Below are positions 53,858-63,831 of a stretch of 64,000 nt of DNA, piece after piece. A model generated the notes under the pieces. That model was not told the DNA's origin. It made no database searches and worked only from the letters and a program-made list of their open reading frames with translations. Origin of the DNA: Croceibacterium segetis (lineage in GTDB: Bacteria > Pseudomonadota > Alphaproteobacteria > Sphingomonadales > Sphingomonadaceae); contig NZ_JAANOZ010000003.1 in the NCBI RefSeq assembly GCF_011320115.1, positions 1 through 64,000 on the forward strand. The letters run 5' to 3'. The position numbers were made by a program, and so were the translations under genes. How positions within the stretch are numbered: position 1 is the first letter of the stretch; every line of letters starts with the position of its first letter.

Positions 53858-54727
53858 ATGTGGCACCGACTACAGATTGCGCTGATCTTCCTTGCACCGG
53901 TCGTGCTGATCGGCGGGCTCTACTTGTTCGGCCTGACGATTCCCGTGCCGCTGCTCGGGCGCCAATACGTGATCCGCGTGAAGCTGCCCGACGCCAATCG
54001 GCCGATCGGCTTGCCGCCGATCGCCGGGCCGAGCGATCCTTCGCGGCCGCTGGTGGTGATCGATGCCGGCCATGGCGGGCACGATCCCGGCGCGGTCGGC
54101 GAGGGCTTCCGCGAAAAGGCGCTGGCGCTCGGGCTCGCGCGGGCGCTGCGCGACCAGCTCGTTCGTCAAGGCGGCGTACGCGTCGCGCTGACTCGCGCCG
54201 ACGACCGCTTCCTGGCGCTCGACGAGCGGATCGGGATTGCCCGCCAGCTCGGCGCCGATCTGTTCGTGTCGATTCACGCGGACTCGGCCGGCGAGAAGGA
54301 CCAGGTTACCGGGGCCAGTGTCTACACGCTGTCGAACAAGGCCTCGAGCGAAGCGGCCGCGCGGGTGGCGGCGCGCGAGAACAGCGCCGACAGCGTCAAC
54401 GGCGTCCAGCTCGCCGGGCGCAGCGACGTCGTCACCAATATCCTCGTCGACCTCGCCCAGCGGCGCACCTCGGAGCAGTCGGCCACCTTCGCAGGCCTTA
54501 TCGTTCGCGAGGGCCAGGGGATTCTCACGCTCCACCCCGATCCGCTCCGCTCGGCCGATTTCGTCGTCCTGCGCGCGCCCGACGTGCCCTCGGTGCTTTA
54601 CGAATCCGGATTCGTCTCCAACCCGGCGGATGCCGCCCGGCTGACTTCGCCTGCAGGCCAGCAGCGCTTCGCTACGGTAATGTCGCGGGCCATCCGCATC
54701 TTCTTCGCCCGCGAAGCCGGGGCCTGA
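53858..54727 (+). CDS. amiC: N-acetylmuramoyl-L-alanine amidase (AmiC-type)
   Basis: This zinc amidase cleaves the bond between MurNAc and the stem peptide during cell separation. In 289 residues there is an N-terminal membrane/signal segment (IALIFLAPVVLIGGLYLFG), then an Amidase_3 domain with His72 in VVIDAGHGGHDPGAVG, Glu86 in FREKALAL, the histidine of SIHADS, and the catalytic Glu of VLYESGFVSN. It lacks the AMIN domain of E. coli AmiC. The ATG at 53858 gives the hydrophobic start. It is followed 59 bp later by the PBP1A gene, a common pairing. Confidence 0.9.
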   Translation: MWHRLQIALIFLAPVVLIGGLYLFGLTIPVPLLGRQYVIRVKLPDANRPIGLPPIAGPSDPSRPLVVIDAGHGGHDPGAVGEGFREKALALGLARALRDQLVRQGGVRVALTRADDRFLALDERIGIARQLGADLFVSIHADSAGEKDQVTGASVYTLSNKASSEAAARVAARENSADSVNGVQLAGRSDVVTNILVDLAQRRTSEQSATFAGLIVREGQGILTLHPDPLRSADFVVLRAPDVPSVLYESGFVSNPADAARLTSPAGQQRFATVMSRAIRIFFAREAGA

Positions 54728-54786
54728 ACGACCCGCCGCAAAGCAACTGGCGCGATGCGGAATCGCCATGCTAAGGCGCCGGCACA

Positions 54787-57309
54787 ATGGACGAGACGCA
54801 GCAATCGCGCGGCGATTATTTCCGCTACCGCATTCGCCGTGACGCCAGCGGGGCGTTGGACTGGTTCCGTGAGAACTGGCGCGGCAGCCGGAAATTTCGG
54901 TGGATTTCGTCGGCGCTGGCGGCGTTCCTCGCGCTGATCATCGTCGGCTGGACGGTGGTCGCGAGCGGCCTGCCCGACGCCAACAAGCTGCTGACCTACG
55001 AGCCGCCGCTGCCGACCGTGGTGCGCGGCTATGATGGCGCGATCGTCCATTCCTATGCGCGCGAGCATCGCGTGCAGCTGCAGTTCCAGGATTTTCCGAC
55101 CCAGCTCATCAACGCCTACACCTCGGCCGAGGACAAGACCTTCTGGACTCACGGCGGGGTCGACATCGGGGGCCTGATCGGCGCGGTGTTCGATTACGCG
55201 ACCAAGATCGGCAGTGGCGAGCGGGCCAAGGGCGGCTCGACGATCACCCAGCAGGTGGCCAAGAACATCCTCGTCGGCAACGAATACTCGGTCAGCCGCA
55301 AGCTCAAGGAGATGATCCTCGCGCGGCGCATCGAAGGGGTGCTCAGCAAGCAGGAGATCATCACCCTTTACCTCAACGAGATTCCGCTCGGCCGGCGCAG
55401 CTTCGGCGTGCAGGCGGCGAGCCGGGCCTATTTCGACAAGGACGTCGACCAGCTGACCCTGCCGGAGATGGCCTTCCTGGCGATCCTGCCCAAGGCGCCC
55501 GAGCATTACAGCCGTCCGAAATACGCCGCGGACGCAATCGCCCGGCGCAACTACGTACTCGACGAGATGGTCGACAACGGCCACATCACCCAGGCCGAGG
55601 CCGATGCGGCCAAGGCGGCTCCGCTAGGCATCGTCACGCAGCATGACGACACCGGTTCCGCCGATGCCGGCTATTTCCTCGAGGAAGTCCGCCGCGAGCT
55701 GCTCGTGCGGTACGGCGAGAAGGCCGAGGACGGGCCCAACAGCGTCTATGCCGGCGGTTTGTGGGTTCGCACTTCGCTCGACACCGAGATGCAGGATGCC
55801 GCGCGCGAGGCCGTGCGCGCGGGCTTGTTCCGTTATTGGGCGGGCAAGGCATGGACCAAGCCGCTCGCCTGGCTCGACCCGTCGAGGGGCAGCCTGACGG
55901 GGCAGCTTGCGGGGTCGAACCTGGGTATCAATTACAAGGACTGGCGCGTGGGCGTGGTCACCGAGCGCTCGGGCCCGACGGCGCGGATCGGTTTTGCGAC
56001 CAACGAACAGGCGCCTCTGACGAACTTGCCCGATGCGCTGAAGGTTGGCGACGTCGTCGCGGCCGCTCCGCAAGGTGGTGCATGGGCGGTGCGGACGGTG
56101 CCCGAGGTTTCCGGTGGATTCATCGCCATGGACCCGCATAACGGCCGGGTGCTGGCGATGCAGGGCGGCTTCGACTTCCGCCTCGGCTCGTTCAATCGCG
56201 CGACGCAGGCGCTGCGCCAGCCGGGCTCGACGATCAAGCCGTTCGTCTATGCCACTGCGCTCGACAACGGCATGACGCCGGCGACGATGGTCCCCGACAC
56301 CGCCTATTGCGTGTACCAGGGTGCCGCGCTCGGCCAAAAATGCTTCCGCAATTTCGAGAACGAGGGCGGCGGCGGCGAGCACACGATGCGTTGGGGCCTC
56401 GAGCAGTCGCGCAACCTGATGACCGTGCACATTGCCTCGGACGTCGGCATGGAGAACGTCACCCGCACGTTCTCGCGGCTCGGGATCGGCAATTACCAGA
56501 ACTATCTGTCGTTCGCGCTCGGCGCGGGCGAAACCACCGTGCTCAAGATGGTCGACGCCTACGCCGCGCTCTTCGACCAGGGCGTGCAGCACGCTGCGAC
56601 AGTGATCGACTACGTGCAGGACCGCCACGGCAAGGTCATCTGGCGCGCCGACAAGCGCGACTGCACCGGCTGCAACATGCCGGAATGGGACGGCAAGGCG
56701 ATGCCGCGTCTGCCCGACGGCGGCAAGCAGGTGCTCGATCCGCGCACCGCCTACCAGGTGGTCCACATGATGGAAGGCGTCGTGCAGCGCGGCACCGCGG
56801 TGCGCGTCCGCGCGCTGGGGCTGCCGCTCGCCGGCAAGACCGGCACCACCAGCGGCCCGACCAACGTATGGTTCATCGGCGGCTCGCCCGACCTGATCGC
56901 CGGGACTTACGTCGGCTTCGACCAGCCTCGCAATCTCGGCGGGTGGGTCCAGGGCGCCAATATCGCTGCGCCGATCTTCATCGATTTCGTCAAGGGCACG
57001 CGCGACCGCTGGAGCGACCGGCCGTTCCTGGCCCCGCCCGGCGTGCGCATGGTGCGGGTCGATCGCCGCACCGGCACCAGGGTGTTCGACGCCAATCCGA
57101 CGGACGATCCGCTGAGTTCGGTGATCTGGGAAGCGTTCAAGCCCGATACCGAACCGCGCCGGGCCCAGCGGCAGGACGAGATCGATGCGATGCGCGAAAC
57201 CATCCTGGCGCAGCTGCGCCGGCGCGAGCAGGGGCCGGCCAATGCCGCCGTGCGCAACCAGGAAGCGCCGCCGGAAGATTTCGTGGAAGAACAGGGCGGG
57301 CTCTACTGA
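54787..57309 (+). CDS. mrcA: Penicillin-binding protein 1A (class A, bifunctional)
   Basis: This inner-membrane enzyme polymerises and cross-links peptidoglycan. The 840-residue protein has a cytoplasmic N-terminus and a membrane helix at about 42-62. The glycosyltransferase domain contains SAEDKTFWTHGG and GGSTITQQVAKN. The transpeptidase has the serine in QPGSTIKPF, the SRN motif in LEQSRNLMT, and KTG in GKTGTTSGPTN. The C-terminal 60 residues are charged. Length and all motifs are normal. It is probably co-transcribed with amiC. Confidence 0.93.
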   Translation: MDETQQSRGDYFRYRIRRDASGALDWFRENWRGSRKFRWISSALAAFLALIIVGWTVVASGLPDANKLLTYEPPLPTVVRGYDGAIVHSYAREHRVQLQFQDFPTQLINAYTSAEDKTFWTHGGVDIGGLIGAVFDYATKIGSGERAKGGSTITQQVAKNILVGNEYSVSRKLKEMILARRIEGVLSKQEIITLYLNEIPLGRRSFGVQAASRAYFDKDVDQLTLPEMAFLAILPKAPEHYSRPKYAADAIARRNYVLDEMVDNGHITQAEADAAKAAPLGIVTQHDDTGSADAGYFLEEVRRELLVRYGEKAEDGPNSVYAGGLWVRTSLDTEMQDAAREAVRAGLFRYWAGKAWTKPLAWLDPSRGSLTGQLAGSNLGINYKDWRVGVVTERSGPTARIGFATNEQAPLTNLPDALKVGDVVAAAPQGGAWAVRTVPEVSGGFIAMDPHNGRVLAMQGGFDFRLGSFNRATQALRQPGSTIKPFVYATALDNGMTPATMVPDTAYCVYQGAALGQKCFRNFENEGGGGEHTMRWGLEQSRNLMTVHIASDVGMENVTRTFSRLGIGNYQNYLSFALGAGETTVLKMVDAYAALFDQGVQHAATVIDYVQDRHGKVIWRADKRDCTGCNMPEWDGKAMPRLPDGGKQVLDPRTAYQVVHMMEGVVQRGTAVRVRALGLPLAGKTGTTSGPTNVWFIGGSPDLIAGTYVGFDQPRNLGGWVQGANIAAPIFIDFVKGTRDRWSDRPFLAPPGVRMVRVDRRTGTRVFDANPTDDPLSSVIWEAFKPDTEPRRAQRQDEIDAMRETILAQLRRREQGPANAAVRNQEAPPEDFVEEQGGLY

Positions 57310-57370
57310 AATTCCGTTGCGCAAGATTGGAATCGACAGTCTCGGCGCGGCGAGGCACAAGAGCGGCGCT

Positions 57371-57916
57371 ATGAAACCCACGATCGCGCTCGCCGCACTC
57401 GCCTCGTTGGCGCTCGCCGCCTCCCCCGCTCACGCCACGCTGCCGAAGGGAGCCAAGGCCCCGGCTTTCGTCGCCCAGGGCGCGCAGGCTGGCAAGCCCA
57501 TTACCTTCGATCTCGCCAAAGCGTTGAAGAAGGGCCCGGTCGTGCTGTACTTCTTCCCTGCCGCGTTCACCCCGGGCTGCAACATCGAGGCGGAAACCTT
57601 CGCCGAAGCGATGCCGAAGTTCGCGGCTGCCGGCGCGACGGTGATCGGAGTGACCGCCGGCAACGTCGATCAGCTCGCGGATTTCTCGGCGAAGAAGTGC
57701 GCCGGCAAGTTCCCGGTCGCCGCGGCGAGCGCGCAGATGAAAGCCGACTACGACGTCGACCTGAAGAAGCCCGACGGCAGCTCGACCGGGGTCACCAGCC
57801 GGACGACTTACGTGATCGGCAAGAACGGCAAGATTGCCATGGTCTATTCGGCGATGCAGCCGAATGAGCACGTCAGCAACAGCCTCGCGGCGCTGCAGGC
57901 GCTCAAGAAGGGCTGA
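57371..57916 (+). CDS. Secreted peroxiredoxin (AhpC/TSA, BCP-like)
   Basis: The 181-residue precursor has a signal peptide ([18 protein letters not shown]) and a thioredoxin fold with the peroxidatic Cys70 in [15 protein letters not shown] second cysteine at 110 ([10 protein letters not shown]) may resolve it. It would remove peroxides in the periplasm. The sequence has VLYFFP-type strands as in bacterioferritin-comigratory proteins. It lies 61 bp after the PBP gene. Confidence 0.85.
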   Translation: MKPTIALAALASLALAASPAHATLPKGAKAPAFVAQGAQAGKPITFDLAKALKKGPVVLYFFPAAFTPGCNIEAETFAEAMPKFAAAGATVIGVTAGNVDQLADFSAKKCAGKFPVAAASAQMKADYDVDLKKPDGSSTGVTSRTTYVIGKNGKIAMVYSAMQPNEHVSNSLAALQALKKG

Positions 57917-58022
57917 CTTCGCCCCGCCGGTCCCCTGCGCCGCCCCGGCTCCGGGTGCGGTGCCCTTTCCCTTATTCGCCCCCTCCGCTAAGCGGACGCC
58001 CGATTTACTTGGAGACTTTCGA

Positions 58023-59150
58023 ATGCGTGCCGAAGGGCAGGCCCACATCGACCGGATCGAAGCGGCGCTGGCGCTGGTCCGCCGCTCGCTCGACTGGGAG
58101 CGCGCGGTGCGCCGGCTCGACGAGCTCAACGCGCGGGTCGAGGACCCGAAGCTGTGGGACAATCCCAAGCAGGCCGAGGAAGTCATGCGCGAGCGTCGCC
58201 GGCTCGAAAGCGCAATCGGCACGGTGAAAGAGATTTCCGCCGAAATGGCCGACGCGATCGAATTCGTCGAGCTGGGCGAAGCCGAAGGCGATGACGCCGT
58301 CGTGCAAGATGGGTTGGACAGCCTCCAGCGCCTCGCCGCCCGCGCCGATGCCGACAAGGTCCAGGCCCTGCTCGCGGGCGAGGCCGACGCCAACGACACC
58401 TACCTCGAAGTCCACGCCGGCGCCGGGGGCACCGAGAGCCAGGACTGGGCCGAGATGCTGCTGCGGATGTACAGCCGCTGGGCCGAGCGCAAGGGCTACA
58501 AGGTCGAAGTGGTTGAGTACCAGGCCGGCGAACAGGCCGGGATCAAGTCGGCCACGCTGCAGATCAAGGGCGAGAACGCCTACGGATACGCCAAGACCGA
58601 GAGCGGCGTGCACCGCCTGGTGCGGATCAGCCCTTACGACAGCTCGGCGCGGCGCCACACCAGTTTCTCGAGCGTGTGGGTCTATCCGGTGATCGACGAC
58701 GCGATCGACATCGAGATCAACGACGGCGACCTCAGGATCGACACCTACCGTGCGAGCGGCGCTGGCGGGCAGCACATCAACACCACCGACAGCGCGGTGC
58801 GGATCACGCACATTCCGAGCGGGATCGTCGTCGCCAGCCAGAACGACCGCAGCCAGCACAAGAACCGCGCTACAGCCATGAACATGCTCAAGGCTCGGCT
58901 CTACGAAGCCGAGCTGGCGCGGCGCGAGGCCGAAGCGGCGGGCGAGTACCAGGAAAAGACCGAGATCGGCTGGGGCCACCAGATCCGCAGCTACGTCCTG
59001 CAGCCCTACCAGATGGTCAAGGACCTCAGGACCGGCGTCGTCTCGTCGAGCCCGGGCGACGTGCTCGACGGCGAGCTCGACGACTTCATCGCCGCCGCGC
59101 TCGCCCAGCGGGTGACCGGCGAGACGGTCGAGGTCGAGGACGTCGAGTGA
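58023..59150 (+). CDS. prfB: Peptide chain release factor 2
   Basis: This factor releases proteins at UGA and UAA. The 375-residue protein has [17 protein letters not shown], the codon-recognition region [15 protein letters not shown] (SPY where E. coli has SPF), and the catalytic GGQ in [18 protein letters not shown] at about residue 248. It reads straight from the ATG at 58023 (GGAG ribosome site upstream), so the programmed frameshift that controls E. coli prfB is absent. The stop TGA overlaps the next start (GTGA). Confidence 0.93.
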   Translation: MRAEGQAHIDRIEAALALVRRSLDWERAVRRLDELNARVEDPKLWDNPKQAEEVMRERRRLESAIGTVKEISAEMADAIEFVELGEAEGDDAVVQDGLDSLQRLAARADADKVQALLAGEADANDTYLEVHAGAGGTESQDWAEMLLRMYSRWAERKGYKVEVVEYQAGEQAGIKSATLQIKGENAYGYAKTESGVHRLVRISPYDSSARRHTSFSSVWVYPVIDDAIDIEINDGDLRIDTYRASGAGGQHINTTDSAVRITHIPSGIVVASQNDRSQHKNRATAMNMLKARLYEAELARREAEAAGEYQEKTEIGWGHQIRSYVLQPYQMVKDLRTGVVSSSPGDVLDGELDDFIAAALAQRVTGETVEVEDVE

Positions 59151-59884
59151 AGTTAGCGCGCGCCTTGTGCCTTGCGCTGCTCGTCGCCGGCTGCAAGCCG
59201 GCGGCCGACGAGCAGCGGCCGCCGAGCGCGCGCGATTTCCCGCGCGCTTACCGGCCGGTCTCCGCCCGCAGCGGCGACGGCTTCTCGAACGAGCAGGTGC
59301 GCGACGACCGGCGCGAGGCGGTTACCGTGATGGATCTCGCCGCGATCCGACCGGGCATGACCGTGGCCGACATCGGCTCGGGCGAGGGATACTACACCGT
59401 TCGCCTCGCCGAGCGCGTGGGCAAGAAGGGCAGGGTGCTGGCCGAGGATATCGATCGCGACGCGCTCGCCCGGCTCGGCAGCAGGGTCGAGGCCGAGCAT
59501 CTCGACAATGTCTCGATCAAGCTCGGCACCGAGGACGATCCGAAGTTGCCGGTCGGCAGCTTCGACCGCATCTTCCTGGTCCACATGTACCATGAGGTGA
59601 GCGAACCCTATGCCTTCCTGTGGCACCTGCGCTCGGCGCTGAAGGCCGGTGGCTCTGCCATCGTGGTCGAGGCCGACCGGCCGACCGACCAGCACGGCAT
59701 CCCGCCGAAGCAGCTTTTCTGCGAATTCGACCGCTTGGGCTTTCGCCTGGCCGAATTTGTCCGTAAACCTGAATTAGCAAATTACTATGCGCGGTTCGAA
59801 GCGGTCGGGAAGAGACCCGAACCCAGCAAGATCGAGCCCTGCAGCCAGCCGGGCGAGGCGAAAGCCAATTCCGCCGCCGGTTGA
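59147..59884 (+). CDS. Predicted lipoprotein with class I methyltransferase fold
   Basis: The 245-residue protein begins with a lipoprotein-type signal ([15 protein letters not shown]) and continues as a complete Rossmann methyltransferase: motif [21 protein letters not shown], acidic strand VLAEDID, and [13 protein letters not shown] and [16 protein letters not shown]. The export signal is at odds with a cytosolic SAM cofactor. The GTG start overlaps the prfB stop, and there is no ATG that would give a soluble protein without the signal. A similar gene lies at 61356. Confidence 0.75.
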   Translation: MKLARALCLALLVAGCKPAADEQRPPSARDFPRAYRPVSARSGDGFSNEQVRDDRREAVTVMDLAAIRPGMTVADIGSGEGYYTVRLAERVGKKGRVLAEDIDRDALARLGSRVEAEHLDNVSIKLGTEDDPKLPVGSFDRIFLVHMYHEVSEPYAFLWHLRSALKAGGSAIVVEADRPTDQHGIPPKQLFCEFDRLGFRLAEFVRKPELANYYARFEAVGKRPEPSKIEPCSQPGEAKANSAAG

Positions 59885-59907
59885 TACGAAGGATTGAAGG
59901 TCCGACA

Positions 59908-61314
59908 ATGGCATTCAAGGGTCTGAGACCGATCACCTATGGCGGCCGCGAGGTGTGGCCGTTGATCGAAGGTGGCAAGGGCGTCTCGGCGACCAACCAC
60001 ATGAGCTCCGGCGCGTGGGCGGCGGCCGGCGGGATCGGCACGGTCAGCGCGGTCAACGCCGACAGCTACGACGCCGAGGGCAAGATCATCCCGCAGATCT
60101 ACGACCAGCTGACCCGGCTCGAACGGCACGAGCAACTGGTCCGCTACGCGATCGACGGGGCGGTCGAGCAGGTCAAGCGTGCCTACGACATCGCCAGCGG
60201 CAAGGGCGCGATCAATATCAACGTGTTGTGGGAAATGGGCGGCGCGCAGCAAGTGCTCGAAGGGGTGCTCGAGCGTACCCGCGGGCTTGTCGCCGGGGTG
60301 ACCTGCGGCGCGGGCATGCCCTACAAGCTGGCTGAAATCGCCCAGCGCTTCAACGTCAACTACCTGCCGATCATCAGCTCGGCGCGCGCTTTCCGGGCGC
60401 TGTGGAAGCGCAGCTACAACAAGGTCGCCGACCTGATGGCGGCAGTGGTCTACGAGGATCCGTGGCTCGCCGGCGGGCACAACGGACTCAGCAACGCCGA
60501 GGACCCGGAAAAGCCCGAGGATCCTTATCCCCGCGTCCAGGCCTTGCGCGAGACGATGCGGGCCGAGGGGATTTCCGACAACGTGCCGATCATCATGGCC
60601 GGCGGCGTGTGGTACCTGCGCGAATGGGACCACTGGATCGACAACCCCGAGCTCGGTCAGATCGCCTTCCAGTACGGCACGCGGCCCTTGCTGACCGAGG
60701 AAAGTCCGATCCCGGAAGGATGGAAGGAAGCGCTCCGCCATCTCGAGGAAGGAGACATCCTCCTGCACCGCTTCAGCCCGACCGGTTTCTACAGCTCGGC
60801 GGTGAGAAACACATTCCTGCGCAGTCTCGAAGCGCGCACCGAGCGGCAGATCCCGTATTCGCGGGTCGAGGCGGGCGAGCACACCGTGCAGCTCGACGTC
60901 GGGGTGAAGGGCAAGAACTTCTGGGTCGCTCCCAAGGACCGCGACCGCGCGCGGGAATGGTTTGGCCAGGGCCACACGGAGGCGCTCAAGACGCCCGACG
61001 ACACGGTGGTCTTCGTCAGCCCCGGCGAGCGCGGGCAAATTCGCGAGGACCAGGCGGCGTGCATGGGCTGCCTGTCGCACTGCGGGTTCTCCTCGTGGAA
61101 GGACCACGACGACTATTCGACCGGCCGCCTCGCCGATCCGCGCAGCTTCTGCATCCAGAAGACCCTGCAGGATATCGCCCACGGCGGTCCGGTGGAGGAC
61201 AACCTGATGTTCGCCGGCCACAGCGCGTTCCGCTTCAAGCGGGACCCGTTCTATTCGAACAACTTCACGCCGACGGTGAAGCAACTGGTCGACCGGATCC
61301 TGACCGGGGATTGA
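59908..61314 (+). CDS. Nitronate monooxygenase family flavoprotein
   Basis: The 468-residue FMN-dependent TIM-barrel protein is related to 2-nitropropane dioxygenase. Visible parts are GGKGVSATNHMSSGAWAAAG near the start, GVTCGAGMPYKLAEIAQRF, VPIIMAGGVWYLREWD and QIAFQYGTRPLLTEES. The C-terminal third carries a cysteine-rich stretch, ACMGCLSHCGFSSWKDHDD, not found in the short classical enzymes, and marks a longer subfamily. The substrate is unknown. The ATG at 59908 follows GGATTGAAGG. Confidence 0.85.
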   Translation: MAFKGLRPITYGGREVWPLIEGGKGVSATNHMSSGAWAAAGGIGTVSAVNADSYDAEGKIIPQIYDQLTRLERHEQLVRYAIDGAVEQVKRAYDIASGKGAININVLWEMGGAQQVLEGVLERTRGLVAGVTCGAGMPYKLAEIAQRFNVNYLPIISSARAFRALWKRSYNKVADLMAAVVYEDPWLAGGHNGLSNAEDPEKPEDPYPRVQALRETMRAEGISDNVPIIMAGGVWYLREWDHWIDNPELGQIAFQYGTRPLLTEESPIPEGWKEALRHLEEGDILLHRFSPTGFYSSAVRNTFLRSLEARTERQIPYSRVEAGEHTVQLDVGVKGKNFWVAPKDRDRAREWFGQGHTEALKTPDDTVVFVSPGERGQIREDQAACMGCLSHCGFSSWKDHDDYSTGRLADPRSFCIQKTLQDIAHGGPVEDNLMFAGHSAFRFKRDPFYSNNFTPTVKQLVDRILTGD

Positions 61315-61355
61315 GATTCATTCGGCGCACAACGCCTGGGAGAGGAGCGAAGGTC

Positions 61356-62117
61356 ATGAAATCGATCACATCGCGGCGAATCGCGAGCATCGCGCTGGCC
61401 GCCTGCCTCTTCGGAACCGCCTGCGCCACGCCCGTGCAAAAGCAGCCCGACGCCGCGGCGATCGTCGCCGACCCGTCGCGGCCCGAGGGCGATCGCGCGC
61501 TCGACGCCTCGCGGCATCCTGCCGAACTGCTCGCCTTCCTGAACATCCGCACGGGCGACACCGTCGCGGATATCTGGCCTGGCGATTACTGGGACCGCCT
61601 CTTCGCCGATGCGGTCGGGCCGACCGGTAAGGTCTACGCCACCCATCTCGCCGACGCCGATGAGGCCGAGCATCATACGACCCCGCCGGCCGGCTCGATG
61701 CCCCTGGCCGGACACCCGAATGTGGTGGTGGCGGTAACGCGGGCGAGCAGCTTCAGCTTGCCGAGCAAGGCCGACGTGATCTGGTTCCGGCAGAACTATC
61801 ACGATCTTTACGACAAGTTCATGGGCCCGGCTGACGTGCCGGCGTTCAACAAGGCGGTGTTCCAGGAGCTAAAGCCCGGCGGGCGGTTCGTGATCATCGA
61901 CCATTCGGCGCCCGACGGCTCCGGCCTGGCTTCGACGGAGACGACGCACCGGATCGACGCCGCGGTGGTCAAGGCCGACATGGCGGCGGCGGGCTTCAAG
62001 TTCGTCGGCGAAAGCAATGTGCTGCGCAATCCGGCAGACGACCGCACCAAGCTGGTGTTCGACCCTTCGGTGCGAGGCAAGACCGACCAGTTCGTCTACG
62101 TGTTCCAGCGGCCCTGA
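61356..62117 (+). CDS. Predicted exported methyltransferase-like lipoprotein
   Basis: The 253-residue protein has a lipoprotein-like signal (IASIALAACLFGTACATPV) and then a fold close to COG4798 methyltransferases: NIRTGDTVADIWPGDYWDRL, VYATHL, KADVIWFRQNYHDLYDKF and LKPGGRFVIIDHSAPDGSG. The SAM-binding glycine motif is degenerate (WPGDYW in place of GxGxG). It may therefore not bind SAM. The ATG follows GGAGAGGAG. It ends 3 bp from convergent copD. Confidence 0.75.
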   Translation: MKSITSRRIASIALAACLFGTACATPVQKQPDAAAIVADPSRPEGDRALDASRHPAELLAFLNIRTGDTVADIWPGDYWDRLFADAVGPTGKVYATHLADADEAEHHTTPPAGSMPLAGHPNVVVAVTRASSFSLPSKADVIWFRQNYHDLYDKFMGPADVPAFNKAVFQELKPGGRFVIIDHSAPDGSGLASTETTHRIDAAVVKADMAAAGFKFVGESNVLRNPADDRTKLVFDPSVRGKTDQFVYVFQRP

Positions 62118-62120
62118 CGC

Positions 62121-63032
62121 TCAGGCGGGCGGGGCGAGCGTTCCGAGCCAGGCCACCGCCGCCAGCACCGCGAGGCCGAGGGCTGCCTCGCCGAACAGCG
62201 AGCGGCGCAGGGATGCCAGGACGTCCCCTTGAGGCAGCAGGTTCGTCTCCAGCGTGGCCGCGAGAGCCGGGACCGAACGTTGCCGGTGCAGCGCCGCCAG
62301 GGCCAGCATGGCGGTGAACAGGACCAGCTTGAGCGCAAGCAGCTGCGCGTAGGGGTCGCGCAGGACCGCCGCGACGTCGGTCCCGATCAGGTACCAGACA
62401 TTGACCAGCCCGGTCGCGGCAAGCGCCGCCACGAGCGAGATCCCGACGGGCGAGAAGCGTTGCAGCGCGGCTGACAAGGCCGAAAGCCGCTCCGGTTCCT
62501 GACCAGGCGGAGCCGCGAGCGCGGCGAAAGCGACGAGGGCTCCAATCCATCCCGCCGCAGCGAGTGCATGCAAGACATCCGCGACCAGGTGAAGTGTATG
62601 ACCGCCGCCCTCGGTCGCGGCACCGTGGCCCATCCAGCCGAAGGTGGCGCAAGCCAGACTGCCGAGAACGCCGGTCCCCAGCCACAGCGTGCGTCCTCGC
62701 GGCACGACCATCGCGCAGATCGCGGCGATGAGCGCGAGTGCGGCGCGAGCGACTGCCGCCTTGCCGAGGTCCATTTGCGTGACGACCGCGGTGAGCGCCT
62801 CCGCCGAGAGTTCATCGGCGAGCATTTCGGTCTGCAAGGCGAGCCCCAGCAGGGTTCCGGCAGCCAGCATCAGTGCCGCACCGATCAGCAGCGGCTTCGC
62901 CCACCGCAGGCTCGCCGCCGAGGCCGGTCCGCGCGCGGGCAGCGCATAAACGAAAAACAGCGCCGATCCCATGAGGACCGACGCTGCCGAATATTGCACG
63001 AGCCGGAGGAGTATGACCGCCAGCTCGATCAT
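62121..63032 (-). CDS. copD: Copper resistance protein D family
   Basis: The 303-residue inner-membrane protein has about eight hydrophobic helices and conserved histidine-containing stretches (FGWMGHGA, TLHLVADVLHALAAAGWIGAL). It is expected to move copper across the inner membrane together with periplasmic CopC. The ATG is 1 bp after the copC stop, so both are in one transcript. Confidence 0.9.
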   Translation of the reverse strand: MIELAVILLRLVQYSAASVLMGSALFFVYALPARGPASAASLRWAKPLLIGAALMLAAGTLLGLALQTEMLADELSAEALTAVVTQMDLGKAAVARAALALIAAICAMVVPRGRTLWLGTGVLGSLACATFGWMGHGAATEGGGHTLHLVADVLHALAAAGWIGALVAFAALAAPPGQEPERLSALSAALQRFSPVGISLVAALAATGLVNVWYLIGTDVAAVLRDPYAQLLALKLVLFTAMLALAALHRQRSVPALAATLETNLLPQGDVLASLRRSLFGEAALGLAVLAAVAWLGTLAPPA

Positions 63033-63033
63033 G

Positions 63034-63393
63034 TCACTTGATCTGGAAAGGTATCGAGCCCTTCATCTTGTGCCCGTCGGTCGAAGCTGCGGTCCACGTG
63101 ACCACGTAGCTTCCCTTCATGAACGCGCCTTGCGGAATGCCGGTGAGAGTCTTGCCGTCGGCGCTGAGCGAGGTCTTTACCGGAATGCCCATTTTCATGC
63201 CGGACATCGCGATGTCGAGCTTGGAGAACGCCGGCACCAGCTTCTCGCTGAAGGTCACGCTGACGGTCTTGGGTGCGGCGATCACGGCGTTGGCGGCCGG
63301 CGTGGATTTCACCACGTGGGCATGTGCGAACGCCGGAGCGGCGGGGGCCAGCGCGGCGGCGGCAAGCGCGAACAGGGAGAGCGACTTACGCAT
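63034..63393 (-). CDS. copC: Periplasmic copper-binding protein CopC
   Basis: The 119-residue precursor has a signal peptide (LFALAAAALAPAAPAFA) followed by HAHVVKSTPAAN. The mature protein therefore starts with the histidine used for copper binding in CopC. A second site is DGHKMKG near the C-terminus. It is a beta-sandwich of normal size. The ATG at 63393 follows AAAGGACG; a longer in-frame start would spoil the signal. Confidence 0.9.
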   Translation of the reverse strand: MRKSLSLFALAAAALAPAAPAFAHAHVVKSTPAANAVIAAPKTVSVTFSEKLVPAFSKLDIAMSGMKMGIPVKTSLSADGKTLTGIPQGAFMKGSYVVTWTAASTDGHKMKGSIPFQIK

Positions 63394-63469
63394 GTTGCGT
63401 CCTTTGAAATTGGCAGCCCAGGTTAAAGATAAGCGATGCACCGCCGCTGAATGACTCGGCAAGCCAGAA

Positions 63470-63829
63470 TTAACGGCTCAGGTCGGGCGCAGCGCCGAGA
63501 AGCGCGACGCGACCACCGCGGTGCCCGCCAGCGGCAAGGCGAGGAAGCCGAGCGCGACGAGCCCCGGCACCCGGCAGCCACATCGATCCTACCTCACCGC
63601 TCGTGACCCACATTACCGGCGCCTGGCTAAAACTCATGATCACGCCCCACAACCAGGCTCTCTGGGGAAGCAGATAACCCCAGGCGCCGGACACGCCAAT
63701 GGCAACGGCATAAGCGTACCAGAACGCCGGCGAATCCCATGGCTCTGCCGTGTGCAGGCCCATCGCCGCGACGGCCCACAGCAGCAGGCCGGAGGCGGCG
63801 ACGACGGCGGCGCGAAGCGCGGCGTCCAT
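63470..63829 (-). pseudogene. Small membrane protein, C-terminus broken by a probable frameshift
   Basis: As read, the 119-residue protein has three membrane helices (about 5-25, 36-55 and 60-75). After GEVGSMWLPGA it turns into an Arg-rich tail (ARRARLPRLAAGGHRGG) that is unlike a membrane protein. Removing one base from the GGGG run (plus strand 63562-63565) restores GLVALGFLALPLAGTAVVAS, a fourth helix, ending at a TGA at 63478-63480. The true gene is therefore probably 63478-63829 with a one-base insertion or sequencing error. The function is not recognised. It starts 2 bp after the cytochrome gene. Confidence 0.65.
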
Positions 63830-63831
63830 CG

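Noticed and set aside
58023-58130. Programmed +1 frameshift site in prfB
   Set aside because: The RF2 frame is continuous from a good start codon, and no internal UGA is present in the early part.
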